Positions 34,512-46,600 of a stretch of DNA of 64,000 bases are shown piece after piece. The translations under genes and the position numbers were made by a program. The stretch is from Lamellibrachia columna (taxonomy: Eukaryota; Annelida; Polychaeta; Sabellida; Siboglinidae). The DNA is taken from NCBI GenBank assembly GCA_963662155.1, contig OY759261.1, forward strand, positions 34,603,022 to 34,667,021. Reading direction: 5' to 3'. The notes under the pieces are model-generated. The model was not told where the DNA came from. It saw nothing but the letters and a program-made list of their open reading frames with translations, and did not search any database. Within the stretch, counting starts at the first letter, position 1; each line of letters opens with the position of its first letter.

Positions 34512-36433
34512 ACCGGGAGCCCAGAGCTTTTATTTATGAAAACGACGCCAAAAGGTTTGATCCCATGGACTGAAGGGACTACCCCCGACATCTCAAAAAT
34601 GCGTTGTTGCTGGGTCAGGTGTGATGGGTTGCCCCCGAAATCACCAATCGAAGGGGCTAAAAAAAGTACATTTATTTATTGGAATGACGCCAAGGCAAAA
34701 AATAGTGCCAAATTTTCCATTGGGGTTCTCTGAGTATGGAATGACCAATGCAAGCAATTATAGGTTAATAATTAAAGGGTGAGAAAGGGGGCATTTATCT
34801 ACGGGAATAACACCGACACTAAAACAGTGTCATGTCTTTCTTTGGGGTGTTAAATGTTCCCACGGGATCCCTGAGTATGGAATGACCAATCCCAACAATT
34901 TTAGGTGGGGCCTTCCCCCTAAAGGGTGAGAAAATGGGGACATTTATTTATGGAAATGACGCCAAGGCTAAAAACAGTGTCACGTGTTCCATTTGGGTCC
35001 CCTGAGTACGGAATGACCAATGCCAGGAATTTTATGTAGGCTTTATCCCCACTTGCAACCTAAACACCATAGTTCCAAAGGGTTATTACTTCCATTGTAA
35101 TCATCGTCGGTACATAATTTGATCTATCGATGATCTCGATGAGAAGAGTCTTTACAGAAACACAACGTTGTTTGATTTTGACAATATGTTAATACCACCA
35201 TGTCATAGCAAAAGCACAAATCCATCAATTCGACCAACACAGCTCCGACACTACTACACTACAGCACAGTACAAAGTGATCTTGCTAAAGGCTTTCCAAT
35301 GAAACGCTTGGTTTATGTATAACTAAAAAAGGAACTCGACAATGTGTACAGTCATTGTTCATTGTCCAATTATATATTCATAAGGAAAATATCATTATTA
35401 TTATTACACTTATTGTTCTAATTAATGCATTAGATATCATCACTGTCCTCGCTCCATGCATTGCCAGACTCATCGTCTGCTGACGTCGCTGTATTCTTTC
35501 TCCCGGCCATAGTTTCCTTCTCTTTGCCACAACTCGTGTCGACCTGCAAGATAATTGGGTACTTCTGTTTGCAGCAGTTCGCCTGTGTTGGTCTTCATCA
35601 CATTTACCACCATGTGATATGTATACTGTCCTACGATTGGCCAGTAGTGCGGCTTATTTAATTCCTCTATGAGGAAACGGGGAAACTCTTCCCTGAATGC
35701 TCTATGTTTTAGGAGCTCCGTACCACTCTTCCGCTGGACCTGATCAGGTGAAATTATGATAAATGCGTTATGATACCCTGGTTGATGCAGCTTTCGCTCC
35801 GAATCTGATTTATGGGCAAAGGTACTTGTCGAGTACCAAGGGGATTTGTTCACCACGACTGGAACACATCTTCACCAAACGATCCCTGGCCATGACTGCA
35901 CATGTTGACTCGCTGTTCACCTACAGCACGGGTTCATGTCCGAGGACGCCGCCATCAATCACTGTTTTTATCCATAGCGTTATTCCATTAAATTAATGCC
36001 CCTTTTCTAACCCTTTGGGGGTTGCTGGCAAGGGGAAGCCCCCACCCAAAATTGCTGGCATTGGTCATTCCGTACGCAGGGAACTCCAATGAAAGATTTG
36101 ACACTGTTTTAGCCTTGGCGCAATTCCCATAAATAACTGTACTTTTTCTCACCCTTTGGGGGTTGCTGGCAGGGTGAACCCCCTCCTAAAATTGCTGGAA
36201 TTAGTCATTCTATAGTCAGGGAACCGCATGGGAACATCTGACACTGTTTTTAGCTTTGACGCCATTCTCATAAATAAATGTACTTTTTTGCCCCTTTTGA
36301 CGGGTGGTTTCAGGGGCAACCCCGCAGCGCAGACCCGGCAGCAACGCATTTTTGGGATGTCGGGGGTGGTCCCTTCAATCCACGGGGTCAAACCTTTTGG
36401 CGTCGTTTACATAAATAAAAGCTCTGGGGTCCC
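34512..36433. mobile_element. Foldback-like element with long, internally repeated inverted ends
   Basis: Left end (from 34512) and right end (to 36433) are inverted copies: CCCAGAGCTTTTATTTATG then AACGACGCCAAAAGGTTT. The ends continue about 430-540 bp inward and are built from 2-3 diverged subrepeats of about 125-150 bp, each with TTTATTTATGG-AATGACGCCAAGGC, ACAGTGTCA and GGAATGACCAATGCCA. Long inverted ends with internal tandem repeats are the hallmark of foldback elements. The central region carries an unrelated ORF. Target-site duplications could not be defined. Confidence 0.75.
35461..35960 (-). pseudogene. ORF fragment of an uncharacterised invertebrate protein inside the foldback element
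   Basis: The minus-strand frame 35856-35470 (128 codons) has YHNAFIIISPDQVQRKSGTE, LLKHRAFREEFPRFLIEELN and EVPNYLAGRHE. Just upstream, in another frame, is VLDKYLCP. The order (VxDKY, GPDQ-QR-GTELLK, FRFL-EEL, NYL-G-HE) recalls a family of uncharacterised invertebrate proteins that end in an HEEADT-type box. This resemblance is from recall only. The box is lost after the HE. It may be host or transposon cargo captured by the element. No function is assigned. Confidence 0.4.
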
Positions 36434-36519
36434 AATCTATAACGAGAGGAGCGACATGATTTTCTTTTCTGTAGTCAGAAAAAAATCGGGCAGCGTTTCA
36501 TTGTATTTGTTCTAATCGG

Positions 36520-37640
36520 TTAAGTTATGTTACTTTGCTGGCAAGCTCAATTTGGGGGCGGACAAGAGTTTGGTAAGCCTTTTCTTTGATATGTTGTGGG
36601 CATGGTGATAGCGTTCTCCTTAGGAGACCAAGTGTATGGTAATTTTGGAGAATTGATCATTCCAGAGTATTGTGATATGGTGCCTCCTAAGTAATCAGGT
36701 TTTTGACCGTGTTTAGTGGTTCTCCCAGCAGTGTATATTGATGAAGTTTAGGATTGTGTTTGGGCGTGATGATGGGTACTGCATATTTTTTCACCTTGAA
36801 ATCCATTAGCCAACTTTTAGACAATTTATTAAGTGTTCCAAAATCATTTTGTAAGATCTCCTGGCCATTAGAATTATTTATAGTCCTGTAGAGAATGCTC
36901 TCATCCGATCTCCTGGTCATTAGAATAATTTATAGTCCTGTAGAGAATGCTCTCATCCGATCTCCTGGTCATTAGAATAATTTATAGTCCTGTAGAGAAT
37001 GCACTCATCCGAAAAGAGCGTACTGGTTGACTATATATGTTTTTTGATATCGTTTATGAAGAGAAGAATCCTGGGGGACACCCGATGTAGCAGTAGCCCA
37101 GGAAGAGTGAGTGCCCTTAGATGAAACTGGTTGTTTACATTGGGAAAGGCAGCTGTTAATCCAGCCTTGGTGTTATTTGAGATGCCATAGTAGTTTAACT
37201 TGACTGAAACTAATTGTTTACGTTGGGAAAGGAAGCTGTTAATCCAGCCATGGGTGTTATTTAAGATGCCATAGTAGTTTAACTTGACTGAAACTAATAG
37301 TTTACGGTGGGAAAGGAAGCTGTTAATCCAGCCTTGGGTGTTACTTGAGATGCCGTAGTAGTTTAACTTGTCAGATAGATGGTGATTGATAACTTTATCA
37401 AAGGCTTGGGAAAAATCAAGTAACATTACGCATGTCTGTCCTTTCTCATTGAGTGTTTCTGACCAGCCATGAGTTGAGTTTATAAGTTGCGTCACAGTAG
37501 AAAGACAGTCCCCGAATCCTTGCTGCTCACTAATATCATGTCAAGTATGTTGATATGTTTAGCGACATGACTAATCATAATATGTTTTACTACACAGGCA
37601 CGTCAGATATATGAGCTAGTAATTGGAGGCGTCAGATTTT
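36520..37640 (-). mobile_element. CR1/jockey-type LINE fragment with in-frame 84-bp triplication
   Basis: Minus-strand frame 37495-37031: LLDFSQAFDKVINHHLSDKL, then three tandem copies of 28 codons (KLNYYGISSNTQGWINSFLS...), then a degraded PQGSVLGP region and LLFINDIKKHI. Frame 36920-36687 gives WLMDFKVKKYAVPIITPK, and 36540-36640 the LGLLRRTL-like end. 36855-37010 carries three copies of a 52-bp tandem repeat (GATCTCCTGGTCATTAGAAT...). It forms the left arm of an inverted duplication with 40630-41560. Confidence 0.8.
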
Positions 37641-37979
37641 GGACCGCGCTTGTGAATTATCGTGATCAATCCTAGACGCCACTGGTTTGGAATTGTCCCT
37701 TTACCGTAAGATTGCTGGAATAGGTATCTCAAAGCTAAAGCTAACTCATTGGCTAATGAAGGCAATAAAGGGATGAAATAAATTAGATATTGTGTACGTC
37801 ATGTCAGTAATATCAATATTATGTATAAAGACATATATCTGACAAGGGCCGACCACACATAGGCTAAACCTTAATTGTTGGATCTCGTGAAACTATGCAT
37901 TATTTGGGTGTGCCCTCCCCCCGCCCCGATAACGGCCATACGAACCTATGTTGTCACCTGCCTAATTTGTGTCTGGTTT

Positions 37980-38560
37980 GGGCCCATATAATCAAGGAGG
38001 TATCTGCGAGGGTTTTTATTTGTATACGTGTGTGTTAATGATAACGTTGTTGTCTAATGCACTTAGAGTAATTACGTAATAAACGTCAAAGTTATTGGAT
38101 CCTAGCTTCGATTCCATACGTTCAACGTTGACCCGTTTACCCCACAAATAGGGCACATATCAACAAGTGGTACCCTTTCAATAAGGCGGGTGTTAAAAAT
38201 ATCACCTTATTATTTGGAAATAAGTGTCTTAAAGGGTAAACACCCATCAGTGCGACGCGTACTCAATGACAACTATTATTTGGGTGTGCTCCCCCGGGTC
38301 ACCGCTACAACCTACATAGACGTACCAGTCGGGTCGAGCTTCCATTATATTCGCCGTACGCTGTTTGTTACCTGTTCCCTGTCAGGTAGACAGAATCATA
38401 GGTTTTACACGCAATTTACACTAACCTCGGTGACAGATGGCCAATGTCCATACCAAACTGTACAATGTGTCTTGACAGTTTGCGTGTTCAACTTGATATG
38501 CTCACATTGTGTCTAAGCGCGGATCTTAACTGTCGTCCCAACCGTATCGCGTTGAGTACG
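37980..38560. repeat. Inverted duplication, left arm (non-LINE part)
   Basis: Matches 39890-40445 in reverse complement: ATAACGTTGTTGTCTAATGC, TCCATACGTTCAACGTTGAC, GACTGG/GTCGGGTCGAGCTTCCAT, and ATGTCCATACCAAACTGTAC each have their complement in reverse order. Mirror positions sum to about 78,420. Together with the flanking LINE pieces each arm is about 1.7-2.0 kb. No open frame is preserved in both arms. Confidence 0.85.
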
Positions 38561-38605
38561 CACTCGTAATTCATAAACAGATGTGCAGCGAAAGAGGGTG
38601 TACTC

Positions 38606-38750
38606 ACTCACGCACGCACGCACGCACGCACTCACGCACGCACGCACGCACGCACGCACTCACGCACTCACGCACTCACGCACGCACTCACGCACTCACG
38701 CACGCACGTACGAACGCACGCACGAACGCACGCACGCACGCACGCACTGA
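38606..38750. repeat. Mixed ACGC/ACTC tetranucleotide microsatellite
   Basis: CACGCACG and CACTCACG units with a few CGAA variants. It lies just beyond the inner end of the left inverted-repeat arm. Confidence 0.95.
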
Positions 38751-39513
38751 CATTACATTACTCATTGCGGGTCAAATTTGGGTTTTGATAACAATGTTAT
38801 ATTAATGTGGTTTGTACAAGAACGATTGGTTTGGGTGGTGCTTTCAAGATTACAACACTTAATTTTTTGCCTGGAACTTGATGATTGTTGCTCATTTTGT
38901 TGCTGACCTAGCTGTTACTAGGTCAAATATTTTATAAATTTGCACGGCATCCCCCCAATTTGAATTTGCCTTTTTATAGAGATAGGACATAAATGAACAT
39001 CTTTGCCAAGTTGCATGCTCCTTATGGGGCAAATATTAAATATTGTCGAAATTTAACTAAAAAGTTGCTTTTCCGACACATAATAAATTAAATAAGCTAA
39101 TTAGTTTTACAATTATTTATGTATATTTGGCATACTATGCTTTATATATTATGAACATTTAAAATTGCCATATTCTTGCAAGGTTTATATTTGAACAGTA
39201 AATGTTTAGAGCACATGCAGTATTTGGTAGTTTAATTAGCAGCTGACGTAGTACGTCAGATATTTAAACATTTTGCCAACTGTTTTTGCCTTTTGATGTT
39301 TTGGGGTCTAGTGGATTTCCAACAACGTATGAAACTTAAAGTGTCAGGGAAGTCGGCCATACCCCAAAGCGGGAAACATATATCACGAAATGTGCTTGAG
39401 TAACCGAAACATCACAGCAACCTTAATATATAATTCGAATAATGCTGTGGATCGCAATAGCACACAGTAAAATTGTGCCAAATTGCGTATGTTTTTCTGT
39501 AAATTGCATGATG

Positions 39514-39741
39514 GAAAGCCTTGAGACCCTACGCCGAAGATACCGCCTACCACACCCACCCTTATTTAGGGTAGTATTATCGAACAGGTGAAAGCCTTGA
39601 GACCCTACGCCGAAGATACCGCCTACCACACCCACCCTTATTTAGGGTAGTATTATCGAACAGGGGAAAGCCTTGAGACCCTACGCCGAAGATACTGCCT
39701 ACCACACCCACCCTTATTTAGGGTAGTATTATCGAACAGGC
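39514..39741. repeat. Tandem repeat, 76 bp x 3
   Basis: Copies start at 39514, 39590 and 39666 (GAAAGCCTTGAGACCCTACG...GTATTATCGAACAGG) and are almost identical. It sits in the spacer of the inner inverted duplication, followed by a GC-rich stretch (39745-39830) with no recognised content. Confidence 0.97.
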
Positions 39742-39879
39742 TGATATTTCAGCCCCGTCCGGACTCGCAGGGAGTGCCCGCCCCCGCAAGGGAGGTGACT
39801 GTCACTTCGCCGGCACATCCTGTTTCACTGCACCGTTGTTTACGAATTAGAGTACGTACTCAGCGCGATACGGTCGAGG

Positions 39880-40445
39880 CGACAGTTAAGGTCCGATCGT
39901 AGACGAACTGCGAGCATATCAAGTTGAACGCGCAAACTTTCAAGACACATTGTACAGTTTGGTATGGAGACTGGCCATCTGTCATCGAGGTTAGTGTAAA
40001 TTGCGTTTAAAACCTATGATTCGGTCTACCTGACAAGACACAGATAACAAACAGCGTAAGGCGAATATAATGCCATGGAAGCTCGACCCGACTGGTGCGT
40101 CTATGTAGGTTGTAGCGGTGACCCGGGGGTAGCACACCCAAATAATAGTTGTCATTGAGTACGCGTCGCACTTATGGGTATTTACCCTTTAAGAGACTTA
40201 CTTCCAAATAACAAGCTGACAATTGTTATCACCTGCCTCAATGAAAGGGTAACACTTGTTGACGTTTGTCCTATATGTGGGGTAAACAGGTCAACGTTGA
40301 ACGTATGGAATCGAAGCTAGGATCCAAGAACTTTGACGTTTATTACGTAATTACTCTAAGTGCATTAGACAACAACGTTATCATTAACAAACACGTATAC
40401 AAATAAAAACCCTCGCAGATACCTCTTTGATTAAAATCAGACACA
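39880..40445. repeat. Inverted duplication, right arm (non-LINE part)
   Basis: Reverse-complement partner of 37980-38560, with small indels. Its outer flank continues into the plus-strand LINE piece at 40630, mirroring the minus-strand LINE piece left of 37640. Confidence 0.85.
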
Positions 40446-40629
40446 AATTAGGCACAGGTGACAACTTACGTTCGGATGGCCGTTACCGGGGCGAGGGGGA
40501 GCACACCCAAATACTTCATAGTTTAACGAGATCAACAAGATTTGGCGTATGTGTGACCGGCCCTCGTCAGATATATGTATTTAGACATAAAATTGGTACT
40601 ACTGACACGACGTACACATTAGATAATTT

Positions 40630-41560
40630 ACCGGCCCATATCTCTGACGTGCCTGTGTTGTAAAACCATGGAACATTTCATTTTAAGTCAAGTCGCTATA
40701 TCTCAAACACATAACATCTTAATTAGTGAGCAACACGGATTCAGGGACTGCTTTCCACTGTGACACAACTAATGACAGGTTAGAAACACTCAATCAACCA
40801 GAAAGGACAGACAGACGTAATACTCTTTGATTTGTCCAAAGCCTTTGATAAAATCTCCCATCACCACCTATCTGACAAGTTAAGCCACTATGGCATCTCA
40901 AATAACACAGTTTCCTTTCCCACCGTAAACAACTAGTTTCAGTTAACGGCGCTCGCTCTTCCTGGGATAACGTTACATCGGAGGGGAGGGATCTGTTCTT
41001 GGACCAGTCCTCTTTATTTTCTACATAAACGATATTAAATAATACAGTCAACCGTTAAGTTATGTGTGGATGATAGTATTTTTTCAGGAAAATAAGTAAT
41101 CCTCATGACAAGGACATCTTACAAAATAATTTTAAAACGCTTACTAAATGGTCAAAAAGTAGTTTAATGGATTTCATTTTAACGTGAAGAAAATGTAATG
41201 TGCAATCCTCACCAGCACGCGCAAACGCAACCCTAAACTTCGTCAACATATACTGCTGGGAGAACCACAAAAACACGTTCAAAAACATGATTACCTAAGA
41301 GTCACCATATCAGAAGACCTGAGATGGAATGACCACTGATCCAAAGTGACCAACAAAGCTAGCCGCACACTTGGTCTCCTAAGGAGAACGCTGTCACCTT
41401 GCTCACAACATGTCAAAGAAAAGATTTGCCAAACCTTTGTCCATCCCCAAATTGAGTATGCCAGTAAAGCGACGGAAATTAACCGATTAGAACAAATGCA
41501 AAGAAACGCTGCCTAATTTGTTTTTTTTGTGACTACCGAAAAGAAACCCATGTCACTCTT
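40630..41560 (+). mobile_element. CR1/jockey-type LINE fragment, right arm of the inner inverted duplication
   Basis: Plus-strand coding pieces in shifting frames: RPISLTCVCCKTMEHFILSQ-like start, ISEQHGF, VILFDLSKAFDKISHHHLSD, SVLGPVLFIFYINDI and an LGLLRRTLSPCSQHVKEKI end. The RT order is kept but the frame is broken many times. It lacks the 84-bp triplication and the 52-bp repeats of its mirror copy, so those arose after the duplication. Confidence 0.75.
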
Positions 41561-42552
41561 CTCGTTAACCAACTAAGCTGGGACTCACTCCGCACACGTC
41601 ACGAGATCAAACACGCACCCATGTTCTACAAAATCGGCTTTTTTTTATTTTTAGCGAATAATTTTAGTTAAAAATTTACATGATGTAATTTAAAGTCCCA
41701 ATTCCACCTACACACTCGTAACCACAAACTATACTCTGCGGGATTCCATAGATTTCAATAGAATATTTATAGAATTATATAGATTTTTTTAAGGGTAATC
41801 TCGCAATTTCAATATATTTTCGATTATTTTGTGTGTTCTTTGTTCACCAGCTATGGCACGATGCAGACGACGTATTTGCAGACGACTCTACCACCGCACA
41901 CCCCTACCTGCTTCTACTGCTACCGGCGGGGTTCCCTCCGCTGCCTGTCACCCAGCTGGCTTTGCGACGGAGAATACGACTGCTCGGACAGATCTGACGA
42001 GCGCAGCTGTACCAGAGGTGAGTCCACAGTTGAACTTCCTGTTTATTGTTTCACGAATGTAGGGCGTATTATATTGTGATATGCTCGTGCTGACGCGTCG
42101 TCTCTTTGGCTTCTTCATTGTGTCTTTCATTCCGTTCTGTGTACCTCGTCAAGCCCCCAGTGACGTTCCCTTCAGTCTCTCCTTCCCCTCTGCTGACTCG
42201 TGATCAACGGGATCAACTTGGGTGTGATGAATTCCAGTTTATTGGAAACTTAAACTAAAATGGGTGTACCTTTTACCGTGCTGCACATTCATGTGAAATA
42301 TACTTTAGCAATAAATATTAAGACACGAAGTACAACATTGTTAATTTATAATAACCTTGAGATCGAAAAAAATTATATAATTGGGGCATTGTAATTATAT
42401 GAAACACCCTACTAGCTCCGTATCAGTCAACCAATGCAAATCGTTGTACATTCCCTTTAGGTCGTTGTGTGTACGCCACGTCATTGCGAGCCAGCGTTCA
42501 TATTTACTATTCGTGAAAATGTACATCTGTTTGGTAGATAATATATTAATCA

Positions 42553-42645
42553 CGATTTTCTTCTAACAACAACTATTGATTTACTTCATTCAACGTTGAA
42601 TGAGTAAATCAATAGTTGTAGTTAGAAAAATATCGGGGTTCATAT
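42553..42645. repeat. Long hairpin next to the transmembrane exon (third copy)
   Basis: Same position and architecture as 45005-45103, ending about 20 nt before the acceptor. The inner stem pairs CAACTATTGATTTACT with its complement around TTCAACGTTGAA. Compared with the other copies, two stem base pairs differ on both sides so that pairing is kept (C-G to T-A, T-A to A-T). Confidence 0.85.
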
Positions 42646-42837
42646 TTACTATTTGTCTTTCAGACGGGATACAACGAAGCGTCGTCATGAACGGTGTGGT
42701 CGTCGGTCTGCTTGTATTGTTCGTGATCGCAGTCGTTGGCGCAATTGTCGTGGCTCTTCTCCGAACGTTCGTTGTCCTTTATCGTCATCGTGCCGATAGG
42801 TCAAGGTTGGTACCCTTAGCAAGACAATCTATATCAT

Positions 42838-43195
42838 TTTTATAGAATATTCTTTTGGATTTTTGCGGACACAGCTGTGCAGAATTCAGAAAATGTTATA
42901 TAGAATTTTTATAGAATATTTTATATTTTTGTGGACATAGCTATATAATGTGTTGCTTCTATTGTTTTATGTACCATATTCGACTATGTTCTGCACAATT
43001 CTATAAATTATATACAAGCTGTAGAAAATGGAAGTATAAATGAACTATTTATATTATATATATAGATTCTATATAATATATAATATATACTATTACATTG
43101 TTTTCTATACAAATATATATTATTTTTAGTAGAATTATATTGATTTCTATAGAATTCTATACAATTTTTATACATTTCTATGACTTTTTGCTAAG
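42838..43195. repeat. Cryptic low-complexity TATAGAATT-rich intron expansion
   Basis: Irregular repeats of TATAGAATT, TTCTATA and TATATATT extend this copy's intron by about 300 bp at a position where the other two copies have only about 50 bp. No coding content. Confidence 0.7.
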
Positions 43196-43689
43196 GGTAA
43201 TATGTAGGATGCTAGAAATACATGCATGAAATCTTGACTTTGAACGAGGCCACATTCGGAACACATCGTGTGTCCGTGGAATAGGCGACTGTGCTGGTTA
43301 TTTCCTACTAATTTGAGGTGCTGAAAAAAACACTTCCCCTCTTAATCGACGATTCGTTGGCACGGTGTTTATGTCCCGAACTGTATCGTCTCCGTTCGCC
43401 CCACACACCCTCTGTCGCACATGATGGGAATCTCATCTATACCACTGTCTGCTACCCAGGGCCTAGCCCATGATCGACCTGAATGGTATTGTTCGTTCAA
43501 TATAACATACCGGAATTCCAAGGAGAGAACTCGCGTCGTCTGTCTGACGGTTTGTAACATCCTCGCTACGCAGGGTTGGTAGGACTTACTACAGTACCCG
43601 TGGCAGATCGACCCGTTGAAACGTCGATTTGTCAGTTTATTCCACGCAAATTGTCGATGTGCGCTGAATCATCTGTACTTAGTCTCACT

Positions 43690-46600
43690 CGGGGGGCACT
43701 GAGCTGTCTGTCACCCAGCTGGCTTTGCGACGGCGAATACGACTGCTCGGACAGATCTGACGAGCACAACTGTACCAATGGGGTAGGACGGGGCACGGAG
43801 CCGCCCTTACGGGGAAAAGGTATATATGCCGTTATGCGATTGTTGTGTGATTATAGCATGTAATACCAAAAACATTAGTGACGATTGTCAACTGCATGTA
43901 ATCGTTAATTAAATATATTGTCCAGAGTTGGCATCTTGCCACTGGTCTAGGGAATGACGCCCCTCTTATGGAACAAGAATCCCTCGGGGGCGTCTTGCCC
44001 CATAACAGCAACAGTCTTACCCCATTTATGAAATACGAATATTGAAATGAAGTAAACTATTGCTACATGTGTATCTATAAAACAAATGCATTATAATTTA
44101 ATCCAAACATTAAACAAACCTGCATCACTTAGTCACTCTCGGACTCGTTGTTGTGGCAGATAAAACAACCTACTCCTGGCGTGCAACCATTGTACAATTA
44201 ACACTGTACCCACTCCTTACGTGGTTAACAGTTCATTAAGTATGACATACGCCTTTGCTTCCTCCTCGTTGCTCGTGCTGATGCGTCGTCTATTTGGCTT
44301 CTTCATTGCCTCTTTGTTTCCGTTCTGTGTCCCTCGTCGAACCGTCAGTGACAGTCCCCTTTAGCATATCATCCCCTTTGCTGACTCATGATCAACGATT
44401 TCAACTTGGGTGCGATGTTTATTGGGAAACTTACTACAGCAATAAAGACTACGACATGCAGTATAACATTGCTACTAAATGTACTACAGCAATAAAGACT
44501 AAGACATGAAGTACAACATTGTTGCTAAATATACTACAGCAATAAAGACTAAGACATGAAGTACAACATTGCTACTAAATATACTACAGCAATAAAGATT
44601 ACGACATGAAGTACAACATTGCTACTAAATATACTACAGCAATAAAGACTAAGACATGAAGTACAACATTGCTACTAAATATACTACAGCAATAAAGACT
44701 AAGACATGAAGTACAACATTGCTGCTAAATATACTACAGCAATAAAGACTAAGACCTGGAGTACAACATTGCTACTAAATATACTACAGCAATAAAGACT
44801 ACGACATGAAGTACAACATTGCTACTAAATATACTACAGCAATACAGACTAGGACATGAAGTACAACATTGCTGCTAAATATACTACAGCAATAAAGACT
44901 AAGACCCGAAGTACAACATTGCTACTAAATACACTACTGCAATAAATACTAAGACATGAAGTTTACTATTCGTGAAAATGTACATTTAGTTGGTAGATAA
45001 TATATGAATCACGATTCTCTTCTAACGACATCTATTGATTTACTTCACTCAACGTTGAGTGAGTAAATCAATAGATGTAGTTTGAAGAAACTCGTGGTTT
45101 ATATTTACTATTTGTCTTTCAGACGGAACAAAAAAACGCGTCGGCATGAACGCTGTGTTCGTCGTTATGCTTGTAGTGTTCGGCCTCGTAATCGCTGTTG
45201 CCTTTTGCGTGGCTCTCGTCCGAATGTTCAATGTCCTTTCTCGTCAGTGTGCCGAAAGGTCAAGGTTGGTACCCTTAGCAAAACAATCTGTTGAATTTGT
45301 CATATAATAGTCTATGCCATTTTTGCGGACACAGCTGTGCAGAATTCAGAAAAATACATTAAAAAAATATATGCATTAAATATTGACTTTGGACGAGGCC
45401 ACATTCGGAACACATCGTGTGTCCGCGGAACAGGCGACTGTACTGGTTGTTCCTGCTTATTTGATCTGCTGGAAAAAAACACTTCCCCTTTTAATAGACG
45501 ATTCGTTGGCACGGTGTTTATGTCCCGAACTGTATAGTCTCCTTTCGTCACACACCCTCTGTCGCACATGATGGGAATCTCATCTATCCCACTGTCTGTA
45601 TAGTATGGGTCGTTCAGCATGCCGGAATTCCAAGGCGAAAAATCGAGTCGTCTGTCTGAGGGTTTGATACATCATCGTTAGCCAGGGGTGGTAATACTTA
45701 CTACAGTACAGATCGGCCCGATGAAAAGTGGATTTGTCCCACTCAAAGTGTCGATGCACGCTGAATCATCTGTACTTAGTCTCACTCCCTGTCTTGGTCG
45801 TCGTCTTTCTGGCAACTAGACGCGTCCTCGCCCAAACTTCAAAGAACGTTCCCCCGAAATTATCGTCGTTACCCGTCCGAACAGAGACAACGGGTCCACT
45901 ACCAATTGAAGTTAAATTCCCGTATACAACTGACAGTTCCAGATTTCAACAGGTCCATCTGCCAGGGGCACTGATATAGTCAGACGCCCCTGGTGGCGAG
46001 GATGGTTATTACAACGACATATGTGGTTTCCCAATACCTCAAATCGGGGCGATTTGGAACGATTGCGGTTATCGACGTTTTCTCCGATTGTTTTTCTTCA
46101 TAGTTGTTATTATATCGGAAACTATATTTGTACATTTCGGATCTTGTTAGACAATCTCGGATAGGTGACATGAGTATATTGAGTAATGGGTTGAGCATTA
46201 CGTCAGGCATCGTGTATGACAATCTCCACGTTCGCCGCCAGACTCGTGACAGCCTACGATATGGGTAAAAGTGACGAATGTTGGAAAACGTCCGTTTTAC
46301 CTGGAGAACGGCTATGACGTGTGATGGAATAACCATGCGTCGTGCTTGACTGCTCCTAATTCACGACGCTCGAGCCAATTTGAGCTAACATATTAGGACC
46401 ATATTAGAAGTTGTTTCAGTTTAACATTATATAATGTTATATAAAACTGTTCTAGAATTTCACCAAGGAATCAATACTGAATTGCAATTTTATTCATAGA
46501 AAATATGAAGTTACTAATGTATGCACGGATTTATATATTGATATCCTGGCCCTGACAGCAACACCACATACTTACAAAGCAGGACGTATAATGTCATAGT

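Larger units (their letters stand above)
41678..43689 (+). pseudogene. LDLa / transmembrane gene, third copy, 3' end missing
   Basis: Exon 41851-42017: acceptor TTCACCAG, LDLa domain with cysteine pattern CFYC...CLSPSWLCDGEYDCSDRSDERSC, donor CAGAG/GTGAGT (phase 1). Exon 42664-42805: acceptor TTTCAG, hydrophobic span GVVVGLLVLFVIAVVGAIVV, donor TCAAG/GTTGGT (phase 2). Joining gives CTRDGIQRSVV in frame. The intron continues to 43689, where the sequence switches into the middle of the right-arm LDLa exon. The cytoplasmic exons of this copy are therefore gone, unless it splices into the next copy's tail exon. The first exon is also missing upstream (a LINE ends at about 41560). Confidence 0.7.

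Noticed and set aside
35470..35856. piggyBac-type transposase
   Set aside because: A few residues suggested it, but no catalytic aspartates or zinc-binding end are visible; the SPDQ-QR-SGTELL pattern fits an uncharacterised invertebrate family better.
34536..36515. Short frames in the inverted ends of the foldback element as small proteins
   Set aside because: The frames at 34536-34733 and 36149-36391 are the two inverted ends read on opposite strands, and both break where the subrepeats diverge.
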